A DNA stretch of 64,000 nucleotides from Hyphomicrobiales bacterium (GCA_021775455.1 JAJFHU010000013.1:40122-104121); one strand, 5' to 3'. Shown: positions 17,728 through 26,953, counted from the first letter of the stretch. Translations and numbers: made by a program. The notes: generated by a model from the sequence alone, not told the origin.

Positions 17728-19008
17728 TCACAAGCTCAATGCCTGATCAAGATCAGCTATGATATCCTTGGCGTCTTCGATACCAATTGAAACCCGCACT
17801 ACATCAGGACCGGCACCGGCGGCTACTTTCTGATCATCAGTCAATTGGCGGTGCGTTGTAGAAGCAGGATGAATAATCAGACTTCTGGTATCACCGAGAT
17901 TGGCGAGATGAGAAAACAACTCAACGGATGAGACCAGATTAACACCGGCTTCATAACCGCCCTTCAAACCGAATGAATAGACACTTCCAAAGCCGTTCTT
18001 GAGGTATTTGTCAGCAAGCTTGTGATAGGCGTTGCTTTCAAGGCCAGCGTACTGAACCCATTCGACAGCCTTGTGGGCTTCAAGAAACTTCGCTACTTCC
18101 AGGGCATTTTGGCAGTGTTTCTCCATGCGCAAAGGCAGTGTTTCGATACCGGTTAAAATCTGAAATGAGTTGAACGGCGAAATTGCAGCTCCCAGATCAC
18201 GCAACCCCAATACGCGGCAGGCGATGGCAAACCCAAAATCACCAAATGTTTCGTGGATTGCTATCCCCTGATACTCAGGCCGTGGCTGCGAAAGAAATGG
18301 GTATTTGTCGGTTGCTGACCAATCAAAATTTCCACCATCAACGATCGCACCGCCCATGGAGTTGCCGTGGCCGCCCATGAACTTTGTCAATGAATGCACT
18401 ACAATATTGGCGCCATATTCAAAGGGTTTGCACAGATAAGGCGTGGCCATCGTGTTGTCCACGATGAACGGAATTCCAGCATCCTCAGCAACTTTGGCAA
18501 CCGCTTCGAGATCGGTAACCACTCCACCAGGGTTTGCTATACTTTCTGCAAATATGGCTTTCGTCTTTGCTGTCACTGCTGCGCGAACTGCACCAATGTC
18601 ATCCATGTCCACCCAATTCACATTCCAACCGAAACTCTTGAATGAATGGTTGAACTGATTAATCGATCCGCCATAGAGCTTGTTGGACGCGATGAATTCA
18701 TCCCCCGGGGTGAGTAAAGTGTGAAATACCCCAAATTGTGCGGCATGGCCTGATGCAACGGCAAGTGCTGCGGTTCCGCCTTCCAACATTGCCACTTTCT
18801 CTTCGAGAGCAGCCGTAGTTGGATTGGTAATGCGGGTGTAGATATTTCCAAATGCCTGAAGCCCAAAAAGCGAAGCAGCCTGATCTGCATCGTCAAATAC
18901 ATAGGCTGTCGTTTGATAGATCGGCGTCGCACGAGCGCCTGTTACAGGATCAGGTTTGGTACCTGCATGTACTGCAAGCGTTGAAAATCCGGGTTCATCA
19001 TTCTTCAT
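17728..19008 (-). CDS. metY: O-acetylhomoserine aminocarboxypropyltransferase (sulfhydrylase)
   Basis: A 426-residue PLP enzyme of the Cys/Met metabolism family. The length, the NIYTRITNPT segment and the QTTAYVF N-terminal region are those of MetY-type O-acetylhomoserine sulfhydrylases, which add sulfide or methanethiol to make homocysteine or methionine. Lys209 in HSLTKFMGGHG is the Schiff-base lysine. It lies 73 bases after the CoA-binding protein gene on the same strand and may be read from that operon, although the gap could hold its own promoter. I looked for a SAM riboswitch in the gap and did not recognise one. Confidence 0.92.
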   Translation of the reverse strand: MKNDEPGFSTLAVHAGTKPDPVTGARATPIYQTTAYVFDDADQAASLFGLQAFGNIYTRITNPTTAALEEKVAMLEGGTAALAVASGHAAQFGVFHTLLTPGDEFIASNKLYGGSINQFNHSFKSFGWNVNWVDMDDIGAVRAAVTAKTKAIFAESIANPGGVVTDLEAVAKVAEDAGIPFIVDNTMATPYLCKPFEYGANIVVHSLTKFMGGHGNSMGGAIVDGGNFDWSATDKYPFLSQPRPEYQGIAIHETFGDFGFAIACRVLGLRDLGAAISPFNSFQILTGIETLPLRMEKHCQNALEVAKFLEAHKAVEWVQYAGLESNAYHKLADKYLKNGFGSVYSFGLKGGYEAGVNLVSSVELFSHLANLGDTRSLIIHPASTTHRQLTDDQKVAAGAGPDVVRVSIGIEDAKDIIADLDQALSL

Positions 19009-19081
19009 GAAACTACTCCAAAAAAATACAAGGTATCAATTAATCCGGCCGCCTAAACAACGGCAGTGAACCTGTTGTGCT

Positions 19082-19597
19082 CTATGACAAACCGTAACGT
19101 TGAAATCCTTTTGCGAGCTTCGGTTTGCGGGCAGAAATTTTTCTCGAGGCCACACCTGCCCAGCCAATTTCACCAGACAATCGGGCATACTCTATCTTGG
19201 GGCACCGGTTCATGACGACTTGAACATTTTTTTTCCGGGCAAGTGTGGCTGCCTCCTCATTGCGTATCGTCAATTGCATCCAGATAATTTTTGGCAATGG
19301 ATTGAGTTCAAGAGCATCCTTGGTAATTTGCAACGCTGCTTCGGAACTGCGAAATATATCAACCATATCGATTGGGTCTGGTATGTCGGCTAATGAACCG
19401 TATGTTCTGGCGCCACAAATATCCCTACCAGCATGGCCGGGATTAACCGGGAATACTTCGTACCCCTTGGAGATCAAATACTTTACGACAAAATAGGAAG
19501 GGCGAACATTTTTTGGACTGGCCCCGACGATCGCAACTGTTTTAACAGAAGCCAGCAATCCTTCAATATATGAGTCTGAATAATCTTCTTCAGTCAT
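19082..19597 (-). CDS. CoA-binding domain protein
   Basis: A 171-residue protein consisting mainly of a CoA-binding Rossmann domain like the N-terminal part of succinyl-CoA synthetase alpha. The nucleotide-binding turn VAIVGASPKN is near residue 22, followed by GYEVFPVNP and DMVDIFR strands. Stand-alone proteins of this type (YccU-like) bind CoA but have no well-established reaction. Its ATG overlaps the stop of the acyl-CoA ligase by four bases (ATGA), so the two are almost certainly co-translated, which ties it functionally to CoA thioester metabolism. Confidence 0.88.
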   Translation of the reverse strand: MTEEDYSDSYIEGLLASVKTVAIVGASPKNVRPSYFVVKYLISKGYEVFPVNPGHAGRDICGARTYGSLADIPDPIDMVDIFRSSEAALQITKDALELNPLPKIIWMQLTIRNEEAATLARKKNVQVVMNRCPKIEYARLSGEIGWAGVASRKISARKPKLAKGFQRYGLS

Positions 19598-21234
19598 TCG
19601 CTGTTGGCCAATTCTTTTGCCCGCTCCCGAAGAACAAACTTCTGAATTTTGCCGGTTGAGGTTTTCGGCAAATCCTCAAACACAAAACGCCGTGGTACCT
19701 TGAAAGCAGCCAACTTTTCGCGGCACCACGCATCCAGTTCTTCTGTTAATGGTTCACTGGTGCCGTCGTTCAATTCAATAAATGCGCAAGGCGTTTCTCC
19801 CCATTTGTCGTGTGGCATGGCAACAACTGCGACGGCAGCCACTGCCTCATGCTTGTAGAGCGCGTCTTCGACTTCAATGGAGGATATGTTTTCTCCGCCG
19901 GAAATTATGATGTCCTTGGAGCGGTCCTTAAGCTGTATATAGCCGTCCTCATGCATGACACCCAGGTCGCCGGTATGAAACCAGCCGCCGGCGAACGCCT
20001 CCTTTGTGGCGTCGGAATTTTTCAAATACCCTTTCATCACCACATTGCCCTGACACATCACCTCACCAATCGTTTCACCATCAGCAGGTACCGGTTTCAT
20101 GGTTTCCGGATCACGTACGCTCAGCGCTTCAAGAGCTGAATACCTAACACCTTGCCGGGCTTTCAGCGCTGCCTGCGCCGCAAGGTCCAAATTATCCCAT
20201 TCGGCTTTCCAGTCATTAACAACAGCTGGACCATAAATTTCAGTCAGGCCATAGAGATGTGTGACATTAAAGCCAGCTTTTTTCATGGACGCCAGAACTG
20301 CCTCAGGGGGAGGCGCGGCGGCAGTAAAAAATTCAACTTCGTGATCAAGTTCACGCTTGTCTTCTGTTGAAGTGGATAGAATAGTCGACATCACGACTGG
20401 CGCCCCACAAAGGTGAGTAACCTTGTGATCAGCCAACGCATCCCAAATGGGTTTTTGGCGCACCCAGCGTAAGCAAACATGGGTTCCCGCAATGACCGAT
20501 AGTGTCCATGGGAAACACCAGCCATTACAATGAAACATCGGTAAAGTCCAAAGATACACCGAATGTTTCGGCATCGAAGCGGTTAGCGCATTACCTTGCG
20601 CAAGCAAATAGGCTCCCCGGTGATGATAGACTACCCCCTTGGGATTTCCAGTAGTACCGGAAGTGTAATTGAGCGAAATGGCGTCCCACTCGTCGGTCGG
20701 CATTAGCCATTGAAATTCCGCATCACCGGAAGCAAGGAACGTTTCGTAGTCGACCGAACCCAACAATTCACCATTCTGGGGGAACTCCGGATCATCGTAA
20801 TCGATGATCAGTGGATTTACCTTGGCAAGTGCGATTGCTTCCTTGATGGTTGATGCAAATTCACGGTCGGTGATAAGTACCTTGGTATCAGCGTGATCCA
20901 GCTGGAATGCGATTACAGCAGCGTCCAACCTGGTATTGAGCGAATGCAAAACTGCTCCACACATAGGTACTCCGTAGTGTGCTTCCAGCATTGGAGGGGT
21001 GTTGGCGAGCATGGCTGTGACTGTGTCGCCGGTGGTGATTCCGCTTTCCCTCAATGCAGATCCAAGTTGACGGGATCGCGCATAAAACTCAGCGTAGTTT
21101 ATCTTTGACTTTCCATGGACAATCGCAATTTGTTTGGGGAAGACGCATGCAGAACGCTCCAGAAATGTGAGCGGCGTCAGCGGCTGGTAGTTGGCCGGTT
21201 CTTTGTCCAAATCAGTGTTGTAGGGATTACTCAT
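19594..21234 (-). CDS. acyl-CoA synthetase (AMP-forming), medium-chain/DmdB-like size class
   Basis: A 546-residue adenylate-forming ligase. The phosphate loop NYTSGTTGNPKG is near residue 185, GLTEIYGP in the middle provides the adenine motif, and the C-terminal lysine in TSTGKIQK is the adenylation lysine. Alphaproteobacterial relatives are annotated as fatty acyl-CoA or methylmercaptopropionate-CoA ligases; the sequence alone does not choose. The ATG at 21234 is used; the frame also offers a GTG six bases earlier. It lies 17 bases after the crotonase-like gene and overlaps the CoA-binding protein gene, giving a three-gene acyl-CoA operon. Confidence 0.88.
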   Translation of the reverse strand: MSNPYNTDLDKEPANYQPLTPLTFLERSACVFPKQIAIVHGKSKINYAEFYARSRQLGSALRESGITTGDTVTAMLANTPPMLEAHYGVPMCGAVLHSLNTRLDAAVIAFQLDHADTKVLITDREFASTIKEAIALAKVNPLIIDYDDPEFPQNGELLGSVDYETFLASGDAEFQWLMPTDEWDAISLNYTSGTTGNPKGVVYHHRGAYLLAQGNALTASMPKHSVYLWTLPMFHCNGWCFPWTLSVIAGTHVCLRWVRQKPIWDALADHKVTHLCGAPVVMSTILSTSTEDKRELDHEVEFFTAAAPPPEAVLASMKKAGFNVTHLYGLTEIYGPAVVNDWKAEWDNLDLAAQAALKARQGVRYSALEALSVRDPETMKPVPADGETIGEVMCQGNVVMKGYLKNSDATKEAFAGGWFHTGDLGVMHEDGYIQLKDRSKDIIISGGENISSIEVEDALYKHEAVAAVAVVAMPHDKWGETPCAFIELNDGTSEPLTEELDAWCREKLAAFKVPRRFVFEDLPKTSTGKIQKFVLRERAKELANSE

Positions 21235-21251
21235 GTTCACTTCTGCTCAAT

Positions 21252-22046
21252 TTATTCGTCATGCCAATCCGGATCCCGTTTTTCAATGAAAGCGTTGATG
21301 CCCTCTTCAGCATCCCGTTTCAACATATTTTCAACCATCACCTGGGAAGTATATTCATAAGCCTCAGGCAGGGTCATCTCCACTTGCCGGTAGAAAGCCT
21401 CCTTGCCAATTTTCAAGGTCATTGCCGATTTTGATGCAATCGTGCTGCTCAGCTTTTCCAATTCTTTGTCCATTTCGCTTTCAGGTATCGCCTTGTTGAT
21501 CAAGCCGATGGATACAGCAACTTTTGCCTTAACCGGTTCACCGGTCAAAAGCATATGCATCGCCTGTTTGCGTGGAACGTTGCGTGACAAAGCCACCATT
21601 GGCGTAGAGCAAAAAAGACCAATGTTCACGCCCGGCGTCGCAAAGCTTGCCTCTTCGGTTGCTACAGCCAAATCACAACTGGCAACGAGCTGACACCCCG
21701 CTGCGGTTGCAACACCACGAACATCTGCAATCACAGGCAAGCGATGGCTGACAATCCGTTGCATGACAGAAGAACAAAGTTTCATTGTCTTTTCAAAGAA
21801 TTCCCGCCCCCGGTCTTCATTCTTTCTGGCTTCAGACATTTCCTTCAAATCGTGACCAGGGCAGAAAACAGGCCCTTTTGCAGAAATTATAATTACGCGT
21901 GCTTTTGCATCCGCCTCGGCTGTCTTGAGTGCGCTACCTATGGCGCTCAGCATTTTTACTGACAGAGCGTTACGTGATTGAGGTCGATTTAGACATATTG
22001 TGAATACATCTCCTCTTCTTCCAGCAAGGACAATATCTTCTGCCAT
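21252..22046 (-). CDS. crotonase-fold protein (ECHDC3-like), lacking both hydratase glutamates
   Basis: A 264-residue member of the enoyl-CoA hydratase/isomerase superfamily. The CoA-binding and oxyanion-hole segment ISAKGPVFCPGHDLKEM and the second oxyanion segment around GVATAAGC are present. At the two positions that carry catalytic glutamates in true hydratases, this protein has Gln119 (in GCQ) and Gly139 (in TPG), so ordinary hydration of enoyl-CoA is doubtful. It resembles the ECHDC3 group, whose reaction is unclear. The ATG at 22046 has AGGA upstream; longer starts reach 22073 without support. It is the first gene of the minus-strand acyl-CoA operon and is divergent from a TRAP transporter. 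Confidence 0.85.
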   Translation of the reverse strand: MAEDIVLAGRRGDVFTICLNRPQSRNALSVKMLSAIGSALKTAEADAKARVIIISAKGPVFCPGHDLKEMSEARKNEDRGREFFEKTMKLCSSVMQRIVSHRLPVIADVRGVATAAGCQLVASCDLAVATEEASFATPGVNIGLFCSTPMVALSRNVPRKQAMHMLLTGEPVKAKVAVSIGLINKAIPESEMDKELEKLSSTIASKSAMTLKIGKEAFYRQVEMTLPEAYEYTSQVMVENMLKRDAEEGINAFIEKRDPDWHDE

Positions 22047-22197
22047 GATTTTTTCCTGTATGCGCGCAAGCAAGATGCCATGATTTCATTTTCTGGTTGA
22101 AGGATCAAGCGAATGATAAAATGGTATTATGGACTTGTGCTTGCCATATCACGCTACAATGATAGCCTTGAAGCACAGGTCAATAGGGAGAGAAAAC

Positions 22198-23223
22198 ATG
22201 TTAAAGAAAATTACTCACTTGGCGATGATTTCGGCGGTTGCATGCACTTTCGTCGGTGTGGAAGCCTATGCCGCAACCAAATGGAACGTTTCTGTGTGGG
22301 GAAAGCGCAGGGCATTTACTGAGCATGTTGAAAAGCTTGCGGAACTGGTATCTGCCAAAACCAACGGTGATTTCACAATGAACGTTTCCTACGGGGGGCT
22401 GTCCAAGAACAAGGAAAATCTCGATGGCATTTCCATTGGAGCCTTCGAGATGGCACAGTTTTGCGCCGGTTATCACCGTGACAAGAACCCCACGATTACG
22501 GTTCTTGAGCTGCCTTTTCTGGGTGTTACCAATTTAAACGAAGAAGTTGCTGTTAGCCATGCGGTATACAAACATCCTGCAGTTCAAAAAGATCTGGCGC
22601 GCTGGAATGCAAAATTGCTGATGACCTCACCGATGCCGCAATACAATATAGTCGGAACCGGTGAACCCCGTGACACACTCGACAAATTCAAGGGTATGCG
22701 AGTGCGGGCCACGGGCGGTCTTGGCAAGGCGTTTGAAGCGGTAGGTGCAGTGCCAACGTCGGTGACGGCTACCGAGGCATATCAGGCGATGGAATCCGGT
22801 GTCGTGGACACGGTTGCATTTGCGCAACATGCACATTTGAGTTTTGGCACAATCAATCAGGCCAAATGGTGGACAGCAAACTTGAACCCCGGCACTGTAA
22901 ACTGCCCGGTTGTTGTGAACACCGATGCCTACGAGGCTCTATCCGACGAACACCGTGCTGCGCTTGATGATTCAATTGATGAAGCAATTGCCCACTATCT
23001 TGAGAACTATGGAAAGCTGCTGGAAAAGTGGGATTCGGTATTGGCGGAAAAGAGTGTTCAAAAAGTCAGCATTGCAGAATCGGAAATTGCCGCTTTTCGC
23101 AAGGCAGCGGCTGACCCAATTCGTGAAAAATGGATTGCCGATATGGAAGCACAAGGCTTGCCCGGCCAGGAACTTTATGACCTTGTCATGAAAACCCTAA
23201 ATGATCATCGTGCATCCAACTAA
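22198..23223 (+). CDS. dctP: TRAP transporter substrate-binding protein, DctP family
   Basis: A 341-residue periplasmic binding protein of a tripartite ATP-independent transporter. The N-terminus MLKKITHL followed by a hydrophobic run and AYA at about residue 28 is a Sec signal peptide. The body has the DctP pattern, with GMRVRATGG (the carboxylate-binding arginine region) and an AYQAMESGVVD segment. The start at 22198 follows GGGAG; the frame extends upstream to 22129 but without a ribosome site. It is followed by a terminator-like hairpin and then by both membrane subunits. The substrate is probably an organic carboxylate, not further defined. Confidence 0.9.
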   Translation: MLKKITHLAMISAVACTFVGVEAYAATKWNVSVWGKRRAFTEHVEKLAELVSAKTNGDFTMNVSYGGLSKNKENLDGISIGAFEMAQFCAGYHRDKNPTITVLELPFLGVTNLNEEVAVSHAVYKHPAVQKDLARWNAKLLMTSPMPQYNIVGTGEPRDTLDKFKGMRVRATGGLGKAFEAVGAVPTSVTATEAYQAMESGVVDTVAFAQHAHLSFGTINQAKWWTANLNPGTVNCPVVVNTDAYEALSDEHRAALDDSIDEAIAHYLENYGKLLEKWDSVLAEKSVQKVSIAESEIAAFRKAAADPIREKWIADMEAQGLPGQELYDLVMKTLNDHRASN

Positions 23224-23233
23224 CGCAAATCAG

Positions 23234-23259
23234 CCGCTCGGTTCACCCGGGCGGTTTTT
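23234..23259 (+). terminator. terminator-like hairpin between TRAP binding protein and small permease
   Basis: CCGCTCGG pairs with CCGGGCGG (one T-G wobble) around a five-base loop, directly followed by five T residues, 11 bases after the dctP stop. By sequence this is a Rho-independent terminator, but the permease genes follow at 23276 in the same orientation, so it probably works as a partial terminator that keeps the binding protein in excess. Confidence 0.7.
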
Positions 23260-23275
23260 CTTGTAGAACTCCACG

Positions 23276-23905
23276 ATGGTAAGCGCATCGAAAATACTTG
23301 AGGATGAAAGCCTTTTAAGCCGACTGGACAGATTATTCATCAAGCTTGAACGGATTTTTGCCTTGCTCAGTGGATTGGCTGTGTTCTCGCTGATGTTTCT
23401 GGCTGTTTACTCCGTGACCGGACGCAAATTTTTCAACAGCCCGCTCGCCGGTTACGTAGACTGGATAGAACAGATCATGCCGCTGATTGCAGTCATGGGT
23501 ATTTCATGGGTGCAGCGGGAAGGTGGACACATCCGTATGGATCTGCTCGTGGGCCGTTTAAAGGGCCGAGCCCTGTGGGCGGCTGAACTCATTTCTGTTT
23601 TGTTGATCCTTTTGTTGATGGTTTGTCTTGTGTATGGCAGCTGGTCGCACTTTGGCCGCAGCTTTGACTTCTCAAGTCCCATGTGGAGCCGGGATAGTTC
23701 CATTGATATCGGCCTTCCAATCTGGCCGGCGAAATTGCTGGTCCCCATTGCCTTTTCGACAATCTGCCTGCGCCTGCTATTGCAGGTATGGGCGTATGGG
23801 TGTGCATTTGTTCGCAATTCCGAAACGCCAGTTGCTGTTCCCCTGAAGTTGGAAATTGCAGAGCAAGCGGCAGCGGAAGCAGAACAACTGCAAGGGCGGG
23901 ACTAA
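23276..23905 (+). CDS. dctQ: TRAP transporter small permease, DctQ family
   Basis: The small membrane subunit, 209 residues, with four hydrophobic helices as in DctQ. The segment DWIEQIMPLIAVMGISW and the following REGGHIRMDLL are characteristic of the family. The ATG at 23276 lies 17 bases after the T-run of the hairpin, and ribosome binding is not obvious. The C-terminal tail is rich in Glu, Ala and Gln. It is followed by the large permease after four bases. Confidence 0.9.
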   Translation: MVSASKILEDESLLSRLDRLFIKLERIFALLSGLAVFSLMFLAVYSVTGRKFFNSPLAGYVDWIEQIMPLIAVMGISWVQREGGHIRMDLLVGRLKGRALWAAELISVLLILLLMVCLVYGSWSHFGRSFDFSSPMWSRDSSIDIGLPIWPAKLLVPIAFSTICLRLLLQVWAYGCAFVRNSETPVAVPLKLEIAEQAAAEAEQLQGRD

Positions 23906-23909
23906 CACC

Positions 23910-25310
23910 ATGGAACCGACCGAAATTGGCCTTTGGATTACTGGTGGATTATTGGTCATGGTGGTGCTTGGAATGCGCGTGGCCTTCGCCGCAGGACTTG
24001 CGGGATTCATAGGATTGATTTGGATCCGATGGAATGGTTATGATTACGATCCAGAACGGTTTTTCAAGGCCTTTGAAATCAGCGCAAAGATCGCAGGGCA
24101 AGTCCCACATTCCAAGATTTCAACACAGGTACTTTCGCTTATCCCGGTATTCATTCTGATTGGCTATTTAGCTTACTACGCGGGGTTGACCCGTGCCCTG
24201 TTTGAAGCTGCCAAACGCTGGGTGGCTTGGTTGCCAGGTGGCTTGGCAGTATCCACAATATTTGCTACAGCCGGATTTGCTGCAGTGTCTGGTGCAAGCG
24301 TTGCTACCGCTGCGGTATTTGCGCGGATAGCAATACCGGAAATGCAAAGTATCGGCTATAACAAGCGCTTTGCAGCCGGTGTTGTTGCTGCGGGGGGTAC
24401 TCTCGCCTCGCTCATTCCCCCGTCGGTAATATTGGTTATCTACGCAATAATCGTTGAACAGGATGTGGGCAAACTTCTCCTTGCCGGCTTTATTCCAGGA
24501 GCATTTTCGGCACTGGTTTACGCAATAATGATTGTGGGAATCGCAGTAGTTTTCAAAACGGTTGGACCACCTGTCACCGGTTTTACATGGAAACAGCGAT
24601 TTGCATCACTACCCGGTGCGCTCCCCATCGTGGCGGTCGTCGTGATTATCATTTTCTTTGTCTATAATCCATTTGGTGATGCCTGGGGTACCCCGACTGA
24701 AGGCGGCGCTGTGGGGGCATTCATCGTTTTCTGCATGGCACTATTTCGAGGGTTGCGATTGGCAGAGCTGAAATCCGCCCTGCTGGAAACCGCCAAATTG
24801 TCAGTGATGATATTCACTATCATCTGGTGTGTGCTCATTTTTGTTCGATTTCTCGCATTTGCAGGTTTACCTGAAGCTTTTGCAGCCTGGATTACGTCGC
24901 TGGAAATGACCCCTATCCTGATCCTGATTTCAATACTTCTCGGTTACGCAGTCCTGGGAATGTTTATGGACGCAATTGGTATGTTGCTGCTAACGCTACC
25001 GGTTGTGTATCCGGCAGTCATGGCTCTCAATGGTGGCGAGGCGGTTTCTGCTACTGAAAGCACTTTCGGTATGTCGGGCGAAATGTGTGCAATATGGTTT
25101 GGAATTCTTGTTGTCAAAATGGCGGAGTTTTGTCTGATTACCCCGCCAATCGGTCTCAATTGTTTTGTGGTAGCGGGCGTAAGACCGGATCTCAGTGTTC
25201 AAGATGTCTTTAGAGGCGTAATGCCGTTTTTTGTTGCTGATGCAGTGACTATTGGTCTTCTGGTTGCATTTCCGGCAATCGTGCTTTGGCTACCACGCCT
25301 GGTAGGTTAA
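23910..25310 (+). CDS. dctM: TRAP transporter large permease, DctM family
   Basis: The large membrane subunit, 466 residues with about a dozen hydrophobic helices, which forms the sodium-coupled transport pathway. The GASVATAAVFARIAIPEM segment and AAGGTLASLIPPSVILVIY match the conserved DctM core, and a second repeat near the C-terminus contains the ITPPIGLNCFVV motif. The ATG at 23910 follows GGGCGGG; a longer frame from 23856 lies entirely inside dctQ and is not supported. It is convergent with the amidotransferase gene, with five bases between stop codons. Confidence 0.92.
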   Translation: MEPTEIGLWITGGLLVMVVLGMRVAFAAGLAGFIGLIWIRWNGYDYDPERFFKAFEISAKIAGQVPHSKISTQVLSLIPVFILIGYLAYYAGLTRALFEAAKRWVAWLPGGLAVSTIFATAGFAAVSGASVATAAVFARIAIPEMQSIGYNKRFAAGVVAAGGTLASLIPPSVILVIYAIIVEQDVGKLLLAGFIPGAFSALVYAIMIVGIAVVFKTVGPPVTGFTWKQRFASLPGALPIVAVVVIIIFFVYNPFGDAWGTPTEGGAVGAFIVFCMALFRGLRLAELKSALLETAKLSVMIFTIIWCVLIFVRFLAFAGLPEAFAAWITSLEMTPILILISILLGYAVLGMFMDAIGMLLLTLPVVYPAVMALNGGEAVSATESTFGMSGEMCAIWFGILVVKMAEFCLITPPIGLNCFVVAGVRPDLSVQDVFRGVMPFFVADAVTIGLLVAFPAIVLWLPRLVG

Positions 25311-25315
25311 CGAAA

Positions 25316-26002
25316 TCAAGCCGGGACTGTTTGTTTGAAAAATTCAGCCATTTGTGCCGCAAAATCCTTGGCATTGTTCTCGCGTTGCAGATCTGACAAC
25401 GCAGCTGCAGCCTGGTCTTCCGGAATTACGGATCCCCTGCGAATCTCAACCAAATCACGAATAAAATCCTGACTGAATTCCGGGTGCGGCTGAATGCTCA
25501 TTGCATTTCCCTTGTAGGAAAATCCCGCGTGTTTGCAAAACTCAGATGTTGCAGTTGTAGTAGCATCAGGAGGCGCCACAACGACCTGATCCTGATGCAT
25601 CGCCAACAATGTGGTTTTATCGCCATTGGAATATTCGTAATCCTGATTCCCCACACCCCACTTGCCGCCAAATTTTTCAACTTTGCCACCGAGGGCCTGG
25701 GCCATGATTTGATGCCCAAAACAAACGCCAACCAATGGAACCCCTGATGCGTATATCTCTCTTATGAAATCTTCGAGGGGCGGAATCCAAGGATGGTCTT
25801 CGTAGGCGCCGTGCCGTGAACCGGTAATCAACCAGCCATCAGCATCATTCACGGATTCAGGAAAAATATTGTCCACCACCGGCCAAGTTTGGTACTGAAA
25901 GCCGTAGCCATCCAGAAGCTCAGCAAACATTTCCGGATAGGCACCGTGTTTCTTGGCCAGCTCGTCTGGCACGTGTCCTGTTTGCAATATTCCAATTTTC
26001 AT
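25316..26002 (-). CDS. class I glutamine amidotransferase-like protein
   Basis: A 228-residue stand-alone class I amidotransferase domain. Cys94 in GVCFGHQ is the nucleophile, and His173 and Glu175 in QPHPE complete the triad. Proteins of this type are usually annotated GMP synthase-like or gamma-glutamyl hydrolase-like and have no synthetase partner. The start at 26002 is chosen because GGAGA lies upstream and it matches the family MKIGIL beginning; the frame can extend 22 codons further. The neighbouring genes give no clear pathway. The minus-strand gene is divergent from the methyltransferase at 26143. Confidence 0.85.
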   Translation of the reverse strand: MKIGILQTGHVPDELAKKHGAYPEMFAELLDGYGFQYQTWPVVDNIFPESVNDADGWLITGSRHGAYEDHPWIPPLEDFIREIYASGVPLVGVCFGHQIMAQALGGKVEKFGGKWGVGNQDYEYSNGDKTTLLAMHQDQVVVAPPDATTTATSEFCKHAGFSYKGNAMSIQPHPEFSQDFIRDLVEIRRGSVIPEDQAAAALSDLQRENNAKDFAAQMAEFFKQTVPA

Positions 26003-26142
26003 TTGGCGGTCTCCAGCTTGCATTTCATTTATGGTGTCACCGCAAGGTTGGCAAGTCCAGATTGACAAGACATGCTATCTGTTGAACCTTCATTCATTCA
26101 ATATATGAGAATTCTCAAATCCAATTGGCCAGGTGTTCTTTG

Positions 26143-26934
26143 ATGTTGCAATTTGACGATGAAACTACGCGACTGCTGGAGATTGTTTATCAAGGTGCTG
26201 ACGTGACTCGCAGACGCCAGGCATCGTTTGATGCTTTGCGGCCGATTTCTGGGGATATAATTGTTGATATTGGCTGCGGTAACGGTTTGTTGACTGCTGA
26301 ATTGGCACGCGCTGTCGGCTCTACGGGGAAAGTGGTCGGTATCGACCCCAGTGACACCATGACGAAACCCGCAATTGATCGTTGCGGTGAATTTGAATGG
26401 GTATCAATATTAAAGGGAACAGCAGGCGAATTGCCCTTGGATTCGGCATCCGCTGAAAAGGCGGTGTCTGTGCAGGTTTTTGAGTATCTCGACGATGTTC
26501 CGGGAGCAATCAGGGAAGCTAATCGTGTCTTGAAACCGGGTGGAAAGCTGGTCATTGGTGACATCCATCTCGACAGCCTGGTCTGGTTTAGCGATGATCC
26601 GGAACGCATGGACCGGATGATTAATGCATGGGATAGTCACTTTTCGGAGCGTGGCGTATCAGCCCTGTTGCCTCCAATTATGCGAGAGAATGGATTCATC
26701 GTGGATGATATCCGACCCGTGGTGATTGTGGATTTTACTCTTAAGCCGGATGGGCTTGCATTCATGATGATGCAGTTGATGCACCGCTATGCAATCAAAA
26801 ACCAATTTCTCCCTGAAGAAGAGGTTCAAGCTTGGCTCAAAGAACAGCAATCTCTGGCAATTGCCGGGCGTTTCTTTTATTCAATCACGCATTTTGTGGT
26901 GTGTGGTACAAAAGTTTCAGAATTGCTGAAATAA
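26143..26934 (+). CDS. class I SAM-dependent methyltransferase
   Basis: A 263-residue methyltransferase with a Rossmann-like domain. The SAM-binding motif I reads VDIGCGNG near residue 45, motif II GIDPSD follows, and NRVLKPGGKLVI is motif post-III. A C-terminal extension of about 100 residues is predicted helical and probably shapes the substrate site. Similar proteins are annotated ubiquinone/menaquinone methyltransferase-like, but the acceptor is unknown. The ATG at 26143 with AGGTG upstream is preferred over a TTG at 26125. It is followed after 19 bases by the GFA protein, probably in one transcript. Confidence 0.82.
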   Translation: MLQFDDETTRLLEIVYQGADVTRRRQASFDALRPISGDIIVDIGCGNGLLTAELARAVGSTGKVVGIDPSDTMTKPAIDRCGEFEWVSILKGTAGELPLDSASAEKAVSVQVFEYLDDVPGAIREANRVLKPGGKLVIGDIHLDSLVWFSDDPERMDRMINAWDSHFSERGVSALLPPIMRENGFIVDDIRPVVIVDFTLKPDGLAFMMMQLMHRYAIKNQFLPEEEVQAWLKEQQSLAIAGRFFYSITHFVVCGTKVSELLK

Positions 26935-26953
26935 TTGGGGGGGAACCCGAGGA

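Noticed and set aside
19009..19081. SAM riboswitch before metY
   Set aside because: The 73-base gap does not show the SAM-II or SAM/SAH core that I know; only a 7-bp hairpin (19057-19078) can be drawn.
19594..22046. DmdB-DmdD (DMSP demethylation) pathway
   Set aside because: Sizes of the ligase and crotonase and the nearby metY suggested it, but the crotonase lacks both catalytic glutamates and no DmdA or DmdC is present.
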